DNA of 64,000 nt from assembly GCF_000783395.1 (NCBI RefSeq), contig NZ_JSFK01000006.1, positions 118,354 to 182,353 of the forward strand, read 5' to 3'. The stretch comes from Pseudomonas chlororaphis (lineage in GTDB: Bacteria; Pseudomonadota; Gammaproteobacteria; Pseudomonadales; Pseudomonadaceae). The translations under genes were made by a program, and so were the position numbers. Every line of letters starts with the position of its first letter. The stretch's first letter is position 1. Positions 1-9,806 of the stretch are shown here, in pieces. Under the pieces are notes generated by a model. The model was not told where the DNA came from and did no database searches. It worked only from the letters and a program-made list of their open reading frames with translations.

Positions 1-2
1 AT

Positions 3-89
3 TACACTTGGCGCACCCTGCGCGACGCCGAACAACTGGGCAAAGGCCAGTTCGTCCCGCGTCGCCTGCCGCTGGATTTCTGCTCGTAA
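3..89 (+). CDS. thiD: Hydroxymethylpyrimidine/phosphomethylpyrimidine kinase, C-terminal end only
   Basis: Only the last 28 codons and the TAA stop lie in the window. The reading frame is open from the left edge and ends in RRLPLDFCS. I recognise this tail, with its WRTLRDAEQLGKGQ segment, from Pseudomonas ThiD, the kinase that makes HMP pyrophosphate for thiamine synthesis. It sits 18 bp before thiE, the enzyme that uses its product, which supports the call and suggests one transcript. The catalytic part, the start and any upstream TPP riboswitch are outside the window. Confidence 0.75.
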   Translation, partial: YTWRTLRDAEQLGKGQFVPRRLPLDFCS

Positions 90-107
90 CGTCGTGAGGT
101 CTGCCCG

Positions 108-731
108 ATGAAACTACGTGGCCTGTATGCCATTACCGACAGCCAATTGCTGGCCGGCAAGTTTCTGTCTTACGTGGAGGCGGCGCTGGAAGGCGGCGTC
201 ACCCTGCTGCAATACCGCGACAAGAGCAGCGACGAAGCCCGCCGGCTGCGCGAGGCCGAAGCGCTGCGCGATCTGTGCGAGCGCTACAAGACGCGACTGA
301 TCATCAACGATGATGCCGAACTGGCCGCGCGCCTCAACGTCGGCGTGCACCTCGGTCAGACCGACGGCCCGCTGTCGCCGACCCGCGCGCTGCTCGGTTC
401 CAAAGCGATCATCGGTTCGACCTGCCACGCGCAAATCGCGCTGGCCGAACAAGCCGCCAAAGAAGGCGCGAGCTATGTCGCCTTCGGCCGCTTCTTCAAC
501 TCCAACACCAAACCCGGTGCGCCGAGCTGCAGCCTCGATCTGCTCGACCAAGCCAAACGCACGCTGCACCTGCCGATCTGCGCGATTGGCGGCATCACCC
601 TCGACAACGCCGCACCGCTGGTAGCCCACGGGGTCGACCTGCTGGCCGTGGTCCACGGTCTGTTTGGTGCCGAAAGCACCGCCGAAGTCACCCGCCGCGC
701 CCGCGCGTTCAATGAATTACTGAAAGTCTGA
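108..731 (+). CDS. thiE: Thiamine-phosphate synthase
   Basis: This 207-residue protein is the usual ThiE length. It joins HMP pyrophosphate to thiazole phosphate to give thiamine monophosphate in the cytoplasm. Family landmarks are [10 protein letters not shown] at the N-terminus, the LLQYRDK strand (about 34-40), the LIINDD loop (64-69), GVHLGQTD (79-86), the IGSTCH segment (about 102-107) and the phosphate-binding CAIGGI turn (158-163). The ATG follows a GAGG-type ribosome site. It lies between thiD and hemL, 15 bp before the latter, an order conserved in pseudomonads. Confidence 0.96.
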   Translation: MKLRGLYAITDSQLLAGKFLSYVEAALEGGVTLLQYRDKSSDEARRLREAEALRDLCERYKTRLIINDDAELAARLNVGVHLGQTDGPLSPTRALLGSKAIIGSTCHAQIALAEQAAKEGASYVAFGRFFNSNTKPGAPSCSLDLLDQAKRTLHLPICAIGGITLDNAAPLVAHGVDLLAVVHGLFGAESTAEVTRRARAFNELLKV

Positions 732-746
732 TTTGAGAGCCCGATC

Positions 747-2030
747 ATGTCTCGTTCCGAAACCCTGTTTGCCAATGCTCAGAAACACATTCCCGGTGGC
801 GTGAACTCGCCAGTGCGCGCGTTCAAGAGCGTTGGTGGCACGCCGCTGTTTTTCAAACACGCTGAAGGCGCCTACGTCACTGACGAAGACGACAAGCGTT
901 ATGTCGATTACGTCGGTTCGTGGGGCCCGATGATTCTCGGCCACAGCCACCCGGACGTGCTCGACGCGGTGCGCAATCAGCTGCAACACGGCTTGTCGTA
1001 CGGCGCGCCGACCGCGATGGAAACCGAGATGGCCGATCTGGTCTGCTCGCTGGTGCCATCGATGGACATGGTGCGCATGGTCAGTTCCGGCACCGAAGCG
1101 ACCATGAGCGCGATCCGTCTGGCCCGTGGTTACACCGGCCGCGACAGCATCATCAAGTTTGAAGGCTGCTACCACGGTCACTCCGACAGCCTGCTGGTCA
1201 AGGCCGGTTCCGGCGCACTGACCCAAGGCGTGCCAAGTTCGGCCGGCGTGCCGGCGGCGTTCGCCAAACACACCCTGACCCTGCCGTTCAACGACATCGA
1301 CGCTGTGGAAAAGATGCTCGCTGAAGTGGGCGAGGATGTGGCGTGCATCATCGTTGAGCCGGTGGCCGGCAACATGAACTGCGTGCCACCGGCGCCGGGC
1401 TTCCTCGAAGGCCTGCGTTCGCTGTGCGACAAGCATGGCGTGGTGCTGATTTTCGACGAAGTGATGACCGGTTTCCGCGTCGCCCTCGGCGGTGCTCAGG
1501 CTTACTACGGGGTCAATCCTGATCTGACCACTTTCGGCAAAATCATCGGTGGCGGCATGCCGGTGGGCTGCTTCGGTGGCAAGCGCGAAATCATGGAACG
1601 CATCGCGCCGCTGGGCCCGGTGTATCAGGCTGGCACGCTGTCGGGTAACCCGCTGGCCATGGCCGCCGGGTTGACCACGCTGCGCCTGATCAGCCGTCCG
1701 GGTTTCCACGCCGAGCTGACCGACTACACCACGCGTCTGCTCGACGGCCTGCAACAACGTGCCGATGCTGCTGGCATTCCGTTCGTGACCACTCAGGCCG
1801 GCGGCATGTTCGGTCTGTACTTCAGCGGCGCCGATGACATCGTCACCTTTGAAGACGTGATGGCCAGCGACGCTGCCCTGTTCGGTCGCTTCTTCCACCT
1901 GATGCTGGAAGGTGGTGTGTACCTGGCACCGAGCGCGTTCGAAGCCGGTTTTACCTCGATCGCCCACGGCGAAGCCGAGTTGAAACTGACACTGGACGCT
2001 GCCGAGCGCGCCTTCGCTGCACTGAAGTAA
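747..2030 (+). CDS. hemL: Glutamate-1-semialdehyde 2,1-aminomutase
   Basis: The 427-residue class III PLP aminotransferase converts glutamate-1-semialdehyde to 5-aminolevulinate, the committed precursor of tetrapyrroles, in the C5 pathway. The N-terminal [21 protein letters not shown], the [15 protein letters not shown] phosphate-binding stretch (about 113-127), the FDEVMTGFR motif (236-244) and the PLP lysine K265 in [12 protein letters not shown] are all present. Length and start match the family. It follows thiE by 15 bp and is probably cotranscribed, linking two cofactor pathways. Confidence 0.97.
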   Translation: MSRSETLFANAQKHIPGGVNSPVRAFKSVGGTPLFFKHAEGAYVTDEDDKRYVDYVGSWGPMILGHSHPDVLDAVRNQLQHGLSYGAPTAMETEMADLVCSLVPSMDMVRMVSSGTEATMSAIRLARGYTGRDSIIKFEGCYHGHSDSLLVKAGSGALTQGVPSSAGVPAAFAKHTLTLPFNDIDAVEKMLAEVGEDVACIIVEPVAGNMNCVPPAPGFLEGLRSLCDKHGVVLIFDEVMTGFRVALGGAQAYYGVNPDLTTFGKIIGGGMPVGCFGGKREIMERIAPLGPVYQAGTLSGNPLAMAAGLTTLRLISRPGFHAELTDYTTRLLDGLQQRADAAGIPFVTTQAGGMFGLYFSGADDIVTFEDVMASDAALFGRFFHLMLEGGVYLAPSAFEAGFTSIAHGEAELKLTLDAAERAFAALK

Positions 2031-2255
2031 TCGCCGTACCGCTGACGTTGGCTATCGCCAGCGTCAGCATTCACCTACACCCACGCTGTTTTTCCGATGC
2101 TCCTGCTAAAAATCTCCCCTAAAGTGGGCGATATATTCCCCGCGCAGCAGAAAAACGAGTAAAGACTTTGTAAGGTTGGCCCTGCTTATTTCATAATGCG
2201 CGCTTATTGGATCCCTCGATGGGTCCGCGTGCCCTTCAGAGGTAAGTCGATTCCC

Positions 2256-2810
2256 ATGAACCGCACCGGCCGCACCCTTGCCTTGGGCTGCCTGTTGCTC
2301 CTTCAGCCCCTGCTCGCGCATGCACAAGCAGGCGGCAACTCGTTGTTGATCCCGGCGATGGGTCGTTGCACCCTCAATACTCAGCCGCAAGACGTCACGC
2401 AGGCACTGGCCGCCTGCCAGAAAGCGGCGGACGAAGGGGATGCGCAAGCGCAATACGAGTTGGGTGAGTTCTACTACGACGGCAAAAACGCGCCGCGTGA
2501 CCTCAATCAAGCCCTGAGCTATTTCGAAAAGGCCTCGCTGCAAGGCCACGCTCAGGCACAGTTCAAACTCGGCACGATGTTCTTCCACGGTGAAGGCGTG
2601 CAGGCCAACAACATTCAGGCGTATATCGTGCTGAAGATGGCCGCGGTCAACGGCGCTGAAGACGCGCTGGACACGGCCGACGAAGTCTCCGAAAAAATGT
2701 CCCGCGAAGATCTCGAAACCGCCACCCAGGTGCTCGGGCAAATTTTCCGTAAATACCTGATGGAACTGCAGAGCGCCGATGGGCGTACGCCGTTTTCGCC
2801 TCTTCCCTGA
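2256..2810 (+). CDS. Periplasmic Sel1/TPR-repeat protein
   Basis: The predicted protein is 184 residues. It begins with a Sec signal peptide (MNRTGRTLALGCLLLLQPLL followed by AHA-Q, cleavage near residue 23). Two or three Sel1-like repeats follow, visible as EGDAQAQYELGEFYYDGK and QGHAQAQFKLGTMFFHGEG (about 63-120). Such repeats are protein-interaction modules, so no enzymatic role is implied. An upstream in-frame ATG at 2196 would bury the signal peptide, so I chose the ATG at 2256, which has GAGGTAAG ten bases upstream. The position after hemL is conserved in Pseudomonas. The function is unknown. Confidence 0.85.
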   Translation: MNRTGRTLALGCLLLLQPLLAHAQAGGNSLLIPAMGRCTLNTQPQDVTQALAACQKAADEGDAQAQYELGEFYYDGKNAPRDLNQALSYFEKASLQGHAQAQFKLGTMFFHGEGVQANNIQAYIVLKMAAVNGAEDALDTADEVSEKMSREDLETATQVLGQIFRKYLMELQSADGRTPFSPLP

Positions 2811-2819
2811 TCTGCGATA

Positions 2820-2916
2820 GTTCCCACGCTCTGCGTGGGAATTCATCCAGTGACGCTCCGCGTCACCGACGCAGAGCGTCGAGGGCGGCATTCCCACGCA
2901 GAGCGTGGGAACGATC
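2820..2916. repeat. REPIN, family A
   Basis: Two copies of a palindrome reading GTTCCCACGCTCTGCGTGGG face each other (2820 onward and 2889-2916), separated by a GACGCTCCGCGTC hairpin. This is the paired-REP arrangement. Related copies lie at 8852-8937 and 55049-55160. It fills the gap between two convergent genes and may also fold as a transcript 3' end. Confidence 0.85.
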
Positions 2917-2934
2917 AGCATCCAGAATCTGCTG

Positions 2935-3264
2935 TTACTTCTCAGGCATCGGCATCGGAAACGGCATCACATTGCCGACCGCGCCACGGGCTTCGCTGAT
3001 TTTCGGGGTACCCAGACGCTCAACCTCGTCGATACGCACAATCGAATGCATCGGCACAAAGCTGCGTACCACGCCTTCGAACTGCGCCTTGAGCTTTTCT
3101 TCGCTCGGATCGACGACCACTTGCGTGCGCTCGCCAAAGACGAACTCTTCCACTTCCAGAAAACCCCACAGATCACTTTGATAGATCTGCTTGGCGTACA
3201 TTTCGAACACCTGGCCCTGGTTGAGGAAAATCACCTTATAGATTGGAGCTTCGCGTTTGGTCAT
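2935..3264 (-). CDS. DUF1820 family protein
   Basis: The likely product is 109 residues and starts MTKREAPIYKVIFLNQGQVFEMYA. The frame extends upstream to 3381, but that extension is Arg/Cys-rich and unlike the family, so I use the ATG at 3264. The FLNQGQVFEMYAKQIYQSDLWGFLEVE core is typical of a short, cytoplasmic, uncharacterised gammaproteobacterial family. The protein has no membrane segment or signal. It is divergent from miaB, as in other Pseudomonas. No biochemical role can be assigned. Confidence 0.8.
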   Translation of the reverse strand: MTKREAPIYKVIFLNQGQVFEMYAKQIYQSDLWGFLEVEEFVFGERTQVVVDPSEEKLKAQFEGVVRSFVPMHSIVRIDEVERLGTPKISEARGAVGNVMPFPMPMPEK

Positions 3265-3356
3265 GGCGGGGGGATAACATCGGGGATAAAAATGAGGGCG
3301 CAAACTATAGCATAGCCTCCGGACGCACAGCGGTAGGAACCTGAGTGCTTGTTCCC

Positions 3357-3362
3357 TATAAT
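3357..3362 (+). promoter_or_regulatory. Candidate -10 box for miaB
   Basis: A perfect TATAAT lies 36 bp before the miaB ATG at 3398. No good -35 match stands at the right spacing, so the assignment rests on the -10 hexamer and its position in the divergent intergenic gap. Confidence 0.4.
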
Positions 3363-3397
3363 GCCGGGTTCTTTGAATCACGTGACGACACTAATCC

Positions 3398-4726
3398 ATG
3401 GCCAAGAAGCTTTACATCGAAACCCACGGTTGCCAGATGAACGAGTACGACAGCTCGCGCATGGTCGATCTGCTGGGTGAACATCAGGCCCTGGAAGTCA
3501 CCGCCCGTGCGGAAGACGCCGACGTGATTCTGCTCAACACCTGCTCGATCCGCGAGCGCGCGCAAGATCGCGTGTACTCGCAGTTGGGTCGCTGGCGCGA
3601 ACTGAAACTGGCCAACCCAGAGATGGTGATCGCCGTTGGCGGTTGTGTGGCCAGCCAGGAAGGCGCGGCAATTCGTGATCGCGCGCCGTACGTCGATGTG
3701 GTCTTCGGCCCGCAGACCCTGCACCGTCTGCCGGAAATGATCGACGCCGCGCGCATCACCAAGCTACCGCAAGTCGACGTGTCGTTCCCGGAAATCGAAA
3801 AATTCGACCACTTGCCCGAGCCGCGCATCGATGGCCCGAGCGCTTATGTTTCGGTCATGGAAGGCTGCAGCAAATACTGCACGTTCTGCGTGGTGCCTTA
3901 CACCCGTGGCGAAGAAGTCAGCCGGCCGTTCGACGACGTGATCGCCGAAGTCATCCACCTCGCCGAAAACGGTGTGCGTGAAGTGACCTTGCTGGGGCAG
4001 AACGTCAACGGCTATCGCGGTACGACTCATGACGGTCGACTCGCCGATCTCGCTGAGCTGATTCGCGTTGTCGCCGCCATCGACGGTATTGATCGCATCC
4101 GCTACACCACATCGCACCCGCTGGAGTTCTCGGACAGCCTGATCCAGGCCCACGCCGAGGTGCCGGAACTGGTGAGGCACCTGCATTTGCCGGTGCAATC
4201 GGGTTCCGACCGGATTCTGGCGGCAATGAAGCGCAACCACACGGCGCTTGAGTACAAATCCAAGCTGCGCAAACTGCGTGCGGCGGTACCGGGGATCTGC
4301 ATCAGTTCGGACTTTATCGTTGGTTTCCCCGGCGAGACCGAGAAAGACTTCGAACAGACCATGAAGCTGATTGCCGACGTCGGTTTCGACTTCTCTTATT
4401 CGTTCGTTTACAGCCAGCGCCCGGGCACCCCGGCCGCCGATCTGGCCGACGACACCCCGGAAGAGCTGAAGAAGGAGCGCCTGAACGCGCTGCAGCATCG
4501 CTTGAATCAGCAAGGTTTCGAAATCAGCCGACAAATGGTCGGTTCGATCCAGCGCATTCTGGTCACCGATTATTCGAAGAAAGACCCGGGCGAGTTGCAG
4601 GGGCGTACCGAGAATAATCGTATCGTCAACTTCCGCTGCGACAATCCAACCCTGATCGGCCAGTTCGCCGACGTGCACATCGACGCGGCGCAACCGCACT
4701 CGCTGCGCGGCTCGCTGATCCAATAA
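3398..4726 (+). CDS. miaB: tRNA-2-methylthio-N6-dimethylallyladenosine synthase
   Basis: This radical-SAM methylthiotransferase of 442 residues adds the 2-methylthio group to i6A37 of tRNAs reading UNN codons. The N-terminal domain carries the auxiliary-cluster cysteines C12, C49 and C82. The radical-SAM cluster is the C156-x3-C160-x2-C163 motif in [22 protein letters not shown] domain occupies roughly the last 65 residues. All six cluster cysteines are intact and the length is normal. It is followed by a REPIN and then the phoH operon. Confidence 0.97.
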   Translation: MAKKLYIETHGCQMNEYDSSRMVDLLGEHQALEVTARAEDADVILLNTCSIRERAQDRVYSQLGRWRELKLANPEMVIAVGGCVASQEGAAIRDRAPYVDVVFGPQTLHRLPEMIDAARITKLPQVDVSFPEIEKFDHLPEPRIDGPSAYVSVMEGCSKYCTFCVVPYTRGEEVSRPFDDVIAEVIHLAENGVREVTLLGQNVNGYRGTTHDGRLADLAELIRVVAAIDGIDRIRYTTSHPLEFSDSLIQAHAEVPELVRHLHLPVQSGSDRILAAMKRNHTALEYKSKLRKLRAAVPGICISSDFIVGFPGETEKDFEQTMKLIADVGFDFSYSFVYSQRPGTPAADLADDTPEELKKERLNALQHRLNQQGFEISRQMVGSIQRILVTDYSKKDPGELQGRTENNRIVNFRCDNPTLIGQFADVHIDAAQPHSLRGSLIQ

Positions 4727-4750
4727 CAGATATCAGCAGCACAGAAAAAC

Positions 4751-4857
4751 CTGTGGGAGCTGGCTTGCCAGCGATGAGGCCATCAGCCCCGACAAATATG
4801 TCGCCTGCTGCACCGCTATCGCTGGCAAGTCGAATCGTCGCACCGCAGCTCCCACAG
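4751..4857. repeat. REPIN, family B
   Basis: An inverted pair starts CTGTGGGAGCTGGCTTGCCA and ends GCAGCTCCCACAG, with internal GGCTTGCCAGCGAT and ATCGCTGGCAAG arms. It occupies most of the miaB-phoH gap. Its core differs from families A, C and D in this window. Confidence 0.8.
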
Positions 4858-4969
4858 TGGACAGCATTGTTCTTCAGAATGTGCTCATCCATTTAAGAGC
4901 TTTCGCACCCAAGCCTCTGGCGTTATCCTTGATTTCATCTTAATTGCCCCAGGGCGGCTAAATACGACC

Positions 4970-5968
4970 TTGAACGCACCCATAGAACCACATCGTTTTA
5001 TCCTCGAGCCCTTTGAGGCTCGCCGCTTCGCCAATCTGTGCGGGCAATTCGACGAGCATTTGCGCTTGATCGAACAGCGCCTGACCATCGAGATCCGCAA
5101 CCGCGGAAACCAGTTCGAGCTGATCGGCGACCCCAAACACACCACGTCTGCGGAAAATCTGATTCGTCGCCTGTACCGGGAAACCAAAGGTTCAGAGCTA
5201 TCGCCAGATACGGTTCACCTGTTCCTGCAGGAATCGGCCGTCGTCGAGCTGGACAATCACGCCCCCGCCGAAGCCTCCGTCGCCCTGCGCACCAAGAAAG
5301 GCATGATTCGCCCACGCGGCTTGAATCAGTTGCGCTACGTGAAGGAAATCCTCGGCAACGATATCAACTTCGGCATCGGCCCGGCCGGTACCGGCAAGAC
5401 CTATCTGGCCGTTGCTTGCGCTGTCGATGCACTGGAGCGTGAGCAGATCCGCCGCATCCTGCTGGTGCGTCCGGCGGTTGAAGCGGGTGAAAAACTCGGC
5501 TTCCTGCCCGGCGACCTGTCGCAGAAGATCGACCCGTACCTGCGCCCGCTCTACGACGCGCTTTACGAGATGCTCGGCTTCGAATACGTGGCCAAGCTGA
5601 TCGAACGTCAGGTGATCGAAGTTGCGCCGCTGGCCTACATGCGCGGCCGTACGCTGAACAACAGCTTCATCATTCTCGACGAAAGCCAGAACACCACCGT
5701 CGAACAGATGAAGATGTTCCTGACCCGGATCGGCTTCGGCTCTACGGCAGTCATCACCGGTGACATCACCCAGGTCGACCTGCCGAAAGGCACCAAGTCG
5801 GGTCTGCACCATGTGATCGAAGTGCTCAAAGACGTGCCGGGCATCAGCTTCACGCACTTCCAGCCCAAAGACGTCGTGCGCCATCCTTTGGTACAGCGGA
5901 TTGTCGAAGCCTACGAGCGCTTCGAAAACCGTGACGAAGCACCCAAGGACACCTCGCGAAATGCTTGA
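4970..5968 (+). CDS. PhoH-like ATPase (YbeZ type)
   Basis: This 332-residue P-loop protein is the YbeZ/PhoH ATPase found beside ybeY in proteobacteria, where it is thought to help YbeY in RNA maturation and decay. Walker A is GPAGTGKT (137-144) and Walker B is FIILDESQN (about 233-241), with a KH-like N-terminal region. The start is TTG, giving NAPIEPHRF. No ATG fits the conserved N-terminus. It overlaps ybeY by 8 bp, so the two are translationally coupled. Confidence 0.92.
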   Translation: MNAPIEPHRFILEPFEARRFANLCGQFDEHLRLIEQRLTIEIRNRGNQFELIGDPKHTTSAENLIRRLYRETKGSELSPDTVHLFLQESAVVELDNHAPAEASVALRTKKGMIRPRGLNQLRYVKEILGNDINFGIGPAGTGKTYLAVACAVDALEREQIRRILLVRPAVEAGEKLGFLPGDLSQKIDPYLRPLYDALYEMLGFEYVAKLIERQVIEVAPLAYMRGRTLNNSFIILDESQNTTVEQMKMFLTRIGFGSTAVITGDITQVDLPKGTKSGLHHVIEVLKDVPGISFTHFQPKDVVRHPLVQRIVEAYERFENRDEAPKDTSRNA

Positions 5969-6455
5969 GCTAGACCTGCAAATCGCGACCGAAGCGTCTG
6001 CGCCGAGTGAAGCCGACTTCCGCCTGTGGTGCGAACTGGCCCTGCGCCAGCGCACCGCCGACTCGGAAATGACCATTCGTCTGGTCGACGAGGATGAAGG
6101 CCGCGAGCTAAACCATACCTGGCGCCACAAGGATTACGCGACCAACGTCCTGTCGTTCCCGGCCGAAGTACCCGACGAGTTTCTCGACATCCCACTGCTC
6201 GGCGATCTGGTGATCTGCGTGGCGGTGGTCGAGCGTGAAGCCGCCGAACAGGGCAAGGAACTAAAGGCCCACTGGGCGCATCTGGTCATTCACGGCTGCT
6301 TGCATCTGCTCGGTTACGACCATATAGATGACGAAGAAGCCGAAGAAATGGAAGCACTGGAACGCGAGTTGCTTGCCGAATTGGGCTATCCCGATCCGTA
6401 CGCGGACGACGAACCCGAAACATCCCCTATCGTTACAACAAAGGATTCAGAGTAA
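5961..6455 (+). CDS. ybeY: Endoribonuclease YbeY (16S rRNA maturation)
   Basis: This is a 164-residue metal-dependent RNase for 16S rRNA 3'-end processing and late 70S quality control. The zinc site is the [11 protein letters not shown] motif with H111, H115 and H121. The ATG at 5961 inside the end of phoH gives the correct MLELDLQ N-terminus. An in-frame upstream start at 5901 would only add residues translated from phoH sequence. It lies 5 bp before ybeX. Confidence 0.96.
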   Translation: MLELDLQIATEASAPSEADFRLWCELALRQRTADSEMTIRLVDEDEGRELNHTWRHKDYATNVLSFPAEVPDEFLDIPLLGDLVICVAVVEREAAEQGKELKAHWAHLVIHGCLHLLGYDHIDDEEAEEMEALERELLAELGYPDPYADDEPETSPIVTTKDSE

Positions 6456-6460
6456 TCGCT

Positions 6461-7300
6461 ATGAGCGAAGATCGATCGAGCAACGGGCAGAAGTCATGGC
6501 TGGGCAAACTGACCCAGGCTTTTGCCCACGAGCCGAAGAACCGTCAGGAGCTCCTCGAGCTGCTGCGTGATGCACATCAGAACAAACTGCTGGACAGCGA
6601 AGCGCTGGCCATCGTCGAAGGCGCCATTCAGGTGGCTGACCTGCAAGTACGCGACATCATGGTGCCGCGCTCGCAGATGATCAGCATCAAGGCGACCCAG
6701 ACACCCCGTGAATTCCTCCCGGCCGTGGTCGACTCGGCCCACTCGCGCTATCCGGTGATCGGCGAAAGCCATGACGACGTGATGGGCGTGCTGCTGGCCA
6801 AGGATCTGCTGCCACTGATCCTCAAGGAGAACGGCGACAGCTTCAACATCAAGGATCTGCTGCGCCCGGCCACCTTCGTGCCGGAGTCCAAGCGTCTGAA
6901 CGTGTTGCTGCGTGAGTTCCGCGCCAACCACAACCACATGGCCATCGTCATCGACGAATACGGCGGTGTGGCCGGTCTGGTAACGATTGAAGACGTACTG
7001 GAGCAGATCGTCGGCGACATCGAAGACGAGCACGACGTCGAAGAAGACAGCTACATCAAGCCACTGCCAAGTGGCGACTTCCTGATCAAGGCCCTGACGC
7101 CGATCGAGAACTTCAACGAGTTTTTCGACAGCGAGTTCTCTGATGACGAGTTCGACACTGTCGGTGGCTTGGTGATGAGCGCGTTCGGGCACTTGCCAAA
7201 ACGCAACGAAATCACTGAAATCGGCGCCTATCGTTTCCGCATCCTGAACGCCGACAGCCGTCGGATTCATTTGCTGCGACTGACGCCAATTGCTCGTTAA
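6461..7300 (+). CDS. ybeX: CBS-domain transporter-associated protein (CorC/YbeX)
   Basis: The 279-residue cytoplasmic protein has two CBS domains (about 65-190, including DIMVPRSQMISI and EYGGVAGLVTIEDVLEQIVGDI) and a C-terminal CorC_HlyC domain (about 195-277). It lacks the membrane domain of the larger paralogues, which is normal for YbeX. The family has been linked to Mg/Co efflux and to ribosome metabolism. Its place between ybeY and lnt is conserved. Confidence 0.93.
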   Translation: MSEDRSSNGQKSWLGKLTQAFAHEPKNRQELLELLRDAHQNKLLDSEALAIVEGAIQVADLQVRDIMVPRSQMISIKATQTPREFLPAVVDSAHSRYPVIGESHDDVMGVLLAKDLLPLILKENGDSFNIKDLLRPATFVPESKRLNVLLREFRANHNHMAIVIDEYGGVAGLVTIEDVLEQIVGDIEDEHDVEEDSYIKPLPSGDFLIKALTPIENFNEFFDSEFSDDEFDTVGGLVMSAFGHLPKRNEITEIGAYRFRILNADSRRIHLLRLTPIAR

Positions 7301-7314
7301 TTCTAAGGACTGAA

Positions 7315-8838
7315 ATGCGCTGGACAACCCGCCCCGGCTGGCCCGGTAACCTGCTGGCCGTGGCGGCCGGTGCAATCACCACGTTCGCTCTGGCACCGTT
7401 CAACATCTGGCCGCTGGCTCTGCTGGCGGTCGGCTTGTTCTATGCCGGTTTGCGCGAGCTGAGTCCGCGTCAGGCGCTGGGCCGTGGCTGGTGCTTCGGT
7501 TTCGGCCTGTTCGGCGCCGGCACCAGCTGGATCTATTACAGCATCCACCATTTCGGCGGCGCTTCGGTGCTGCTGGCTGGCTTCCTGATGCTGCTGTTTA
7601 CGGCGGCGATTGCCTGGTTCTTTGCCCTGCCGGCCTGGCTGTGGGCGCGCTGGTTGCGCCGTAACGAAGCGCCCGTGGCGGATGCTTTGGCGTTTGCTGC
7701 GTTGTGGGTCGGACAGGAAGCCTTTCGTGGCTGGTTCCTCACGGGTTTCCCGTGGCTGTATTCCGGTTACAGTCAACTCGACGGGCCGCTGTCCGGACTC
7801 GCGCCAGTCGGTGGCATGTGGCTGGTGTCGTTCGTGCTGGCATTGACTGCGGCGCTGATCTACAACGCGCCGCGTCTGCTGCAAACCGGCCGCAAAGGTT
7901 TTGTTGCCGCAGGTCTGGTGCTGCTGGCTGGACCATGGGTGGCCGGCATTGCGCTCAAGGGCCACGCTTGGACCAGCCCGTCCGGCGCCCCATTGAGCGT
8001 TGCAGCTATTCAGGGCAACGTCGCGCAGAGCATGAAATGGGACCCGGCCGAGCTCAACGCGCAGTTGGCGCTTTACCGCGATCTGAGTTTCCGCTCGAAA
8101 CCGGTAGACCTGCTGATCTGGCCGGAAACGGCTGTGCCGGTATTGAAGGAGTCCGCCGAGGGCTACCTGAGCATGATGGGCACCTTCGCCGCCGAGCGTA
8201 AATCGGCGCTGATCACCGGCGTGCCGATCCGCGAAACGGTTCGTCACGAAAAACGCTTCTTCAACGGCATCACCGTGGTCGGTGAAGGCGATGGCACTTA
8301 CCTGAAACAGAAACTGGTGCCGTTTGGTGAATACGTGCCGCTGCAAGATGTATTGCGCGGGCTGATCGCCTTCTTCGACCTGCCAATGTCCGACTTTGCC
8401 CGTGGCCCGGCGGATCAGGCACTGTTGCAGGCCAAGGGTTATCAGATCGCACCGTTTATCTGCTACGAAGTGGTGTATCCGGAGTTTGCCGCCAGCCTGT
8501 CGGCGCGCAGTGATCTTCTGCTGACGATCAGCAACGACACCTGGTTCGGCACCTCGATTGGCCCGCTGCAACATTTGCAGATGGCGCAAATGCGTGCACT
8601 GGAAGCCGGGCGCTGGATGATCCGCGCGACCAACAACGGCGTGACCGGGCTGATCAACCCGTTCGGGCAGATCACCGAGCAGATTCCGCAGTTTGAACAG
8701 GGCATTCTGTACGGCGAAGTGGTGCCGATGCACAACCTGACGCCGTATCTGCAATGGCGTTCGTGGCCGCTGATCATCCTGTGCGTGCTGCTGTTTGGCT
8801 GGGCACTGATGGCCAGCCGGATGTCGAAAACCCTTTAA
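7315..8838 (+). CDS. lnt: Apolipoprotein N-acyltransferase
   Basis: This 507-residue inner-membrane enzyme N-acylates the diacylglyceryl-cysteine of lipoproteins. Several hydrophobic segments fill residues 10-210. A nitrilase-type periplasmic domain follows (about 230-470), and a final membrane helix sits near 485-500. The expected catalytic Glu, Lys and Cys are in WPETAVP, YLKQKLVPFGEYVP and FICYEVVYPE. An AAGGA ribosome site precedes the ATG. It supplies maturation for the lipoproteins encoded nearby, including LptE and RlpA. Confidence 0.96.
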   Translation: MRWTTRPGWPGNLLAVAAGAITTFALAPFNIWPLALLAVGLFYAGLRELSPRQALGRGWCFGFGLFGAGTSWIYYSIHHFGGASVLLAGFLMLLFTAAIAWFFALPAWLWARWLRRNEAPVADALAFAALWVGQEAFRGWFLTGFPWLYSGYSQLDGPLSGLAPVGGMWLVSFVLALTAALIYNAPRLLQTGRKGFVAAGLVLLAGPWVAGIALKGHAWTSPSGAPLSVAAIQGNVAQSMKWDPAELNAQLALYRDLSFRSKPVDLLIWPETAVPVLKESAEGYLSMMGTFAAERKSALITGVPIRETVRHEKRFFNGITVVGEGDGTYLKQKLVPFGEYVPLQDVLRGLIAFFDLPMSDFARGPADQALLQAKGYQIAPFICYEVVYPEFAASLSARSDLLLTISNDTWFGTSIGPLQHLQMAQMRALEAGRWMIRATNNGVTGLINPFGQITEQIPQFEQGILYGEVVPMHNLTPYLQWRSWPLIILCVLLFGWALMASRMSKTL

Positions 8839-8851
8839 AGCCCCCCGACAA

Positions 8852-8937
8852 TGATCGTTCCCACGCTCCGCGTGGGAGCGCCGCCGGGGACGCTCCGCGT
8901 TCCGCTTCGGATGTGGCGCAGAGCGTGGGAACGATCA
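8852..8937. repeat. REPIN, family A, overlapping the ydcF stop
   Basis: It runs from TGATCGTTCCCACGCTC to GAGCGTGGGAACGATCA, with a central GGGACGCTCCGCG arm. The last three bases are the TGA stop of the minus-strand gene at 8935. The repeat therefore supplies that stop codon and lies between two convergent genes. Confidence 0.85.
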
Positions 8938-9702
8938 ATCACCGCGGTAGAACAACGAATACCCCACCTGCCCCACCGCCTCGTTCAGCAACTGCCCGCT
9001 CTGCCAGATCGACTTGAACTCCGGCAGCCAGCCACCAAACGGTCTTGCGTTATCGGTACCGAGAAACCCGACCGGCGCCGGCACCACTTCAAATCCCGCC
9101 TGTTGAAAACTCCACACCGAGCGCGGCATGTGCCAGGCCTGAGTCACCACGACCACGCGCTTGATTCCCTGCGGCAGCAAGATATCGGCGCTGAAGCTGG
9201 CGTTTTCCCAGGTGGTGCGGCTTTCGCCTTCCTGCCAACGCACCGCTACGCCGAAATCGTCGCGCAACGAATCGGCCATCAGTTTTGCCTCGGTTGGCGG
9301 CGTTCCATAGTGCAGCCCGCCCGTGGTCAGGATCGGTAAACCCGACGCCTTGGCCAACCGTGCCGCATAACGTTGACGCTCAAGACCCACGCCGGTCGGC
9401 TGATCCTCGCCCCAGGCCAGATCGCCGCGCTCGCGCCCGGAGCCCAGCACCACGATGGCATCGGCACGTTGTGCCAGCGTTGCCCACTCTTCGCGAGACA
9501 AGGGCGGTTCACGCTCCAACGTTTTGGCGCCCCACTGCACAACCACAGGCAGGCTCATCAGCCACAATCCGCCAAAACCAATGGCAAAACACACGCCAGC
9601 AAGGCGCGGCCGTGAGCGGCGCAGCCACCACGCAGCCAGCAACAACAGCAAAAGAATGCCGGGCGGCAGTAAAAGTTGTTTGATCAAATAACGAAAAGGC
9701 AT
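8935..9702 (-). CDS. YdcF/ElyC-type DUF218 membrane protein
   Basis: The likely product is 255 residues, starting MPFRYLIKQLLLPPGILLLLL. Two N-terminal membrane helices (about 8-27 and 37-60) precede a periplasmic DUF218 domain with the core ADAIVVLGSGRE and the TTWENASFSADILLP and VVTQAWHMPRSV segments. ElyC and SanA relatives influence envelope integrity; that is family knowledge, not proof here. The frame extends to 9924, but the extension lacks family features and MPFRYL fits the membrane topology. It is convergent with lnt. Confidence 0.85.
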   Translation of the reverse strand: MPFRYLIKQLLLPPGILLLLLLAAWWLRRSRPRLAGVCFAIGFGGLWLMSLPVVVQWGAKTLEREPPLSREEWATLAQRADAIVVLGSGRERGDLAWGEDQPTGVGLERQRYAARLAKASGLPILTTGGLHYGTPPTEAKLMADSLRDDFGVAVRWQEGESRTTWENASFSADILLPQGIKRVVVVTQAWHMPRSVWSFQQAGFEVVPAPVGFLGTDNARPFGGWLPEFKSIWQSGQLLNEAVGQVGYSLFYRGD

Positions 9703-9806
9703 CGAGCATCTCCAGAGATGCCCGAAGCCTAAGAGTGTTAATAAAGCGTTACAACCGATAGGTGGGATCCTGTTGAAAAAGATCCGGTTCTTGACCTGCC
9801 ATGCGC

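Noticed and set aside
717..1967. 416-codon frame opposite hemL
   Set aside because: Shadow of hemL with His/Arg-rich translation and no start context.
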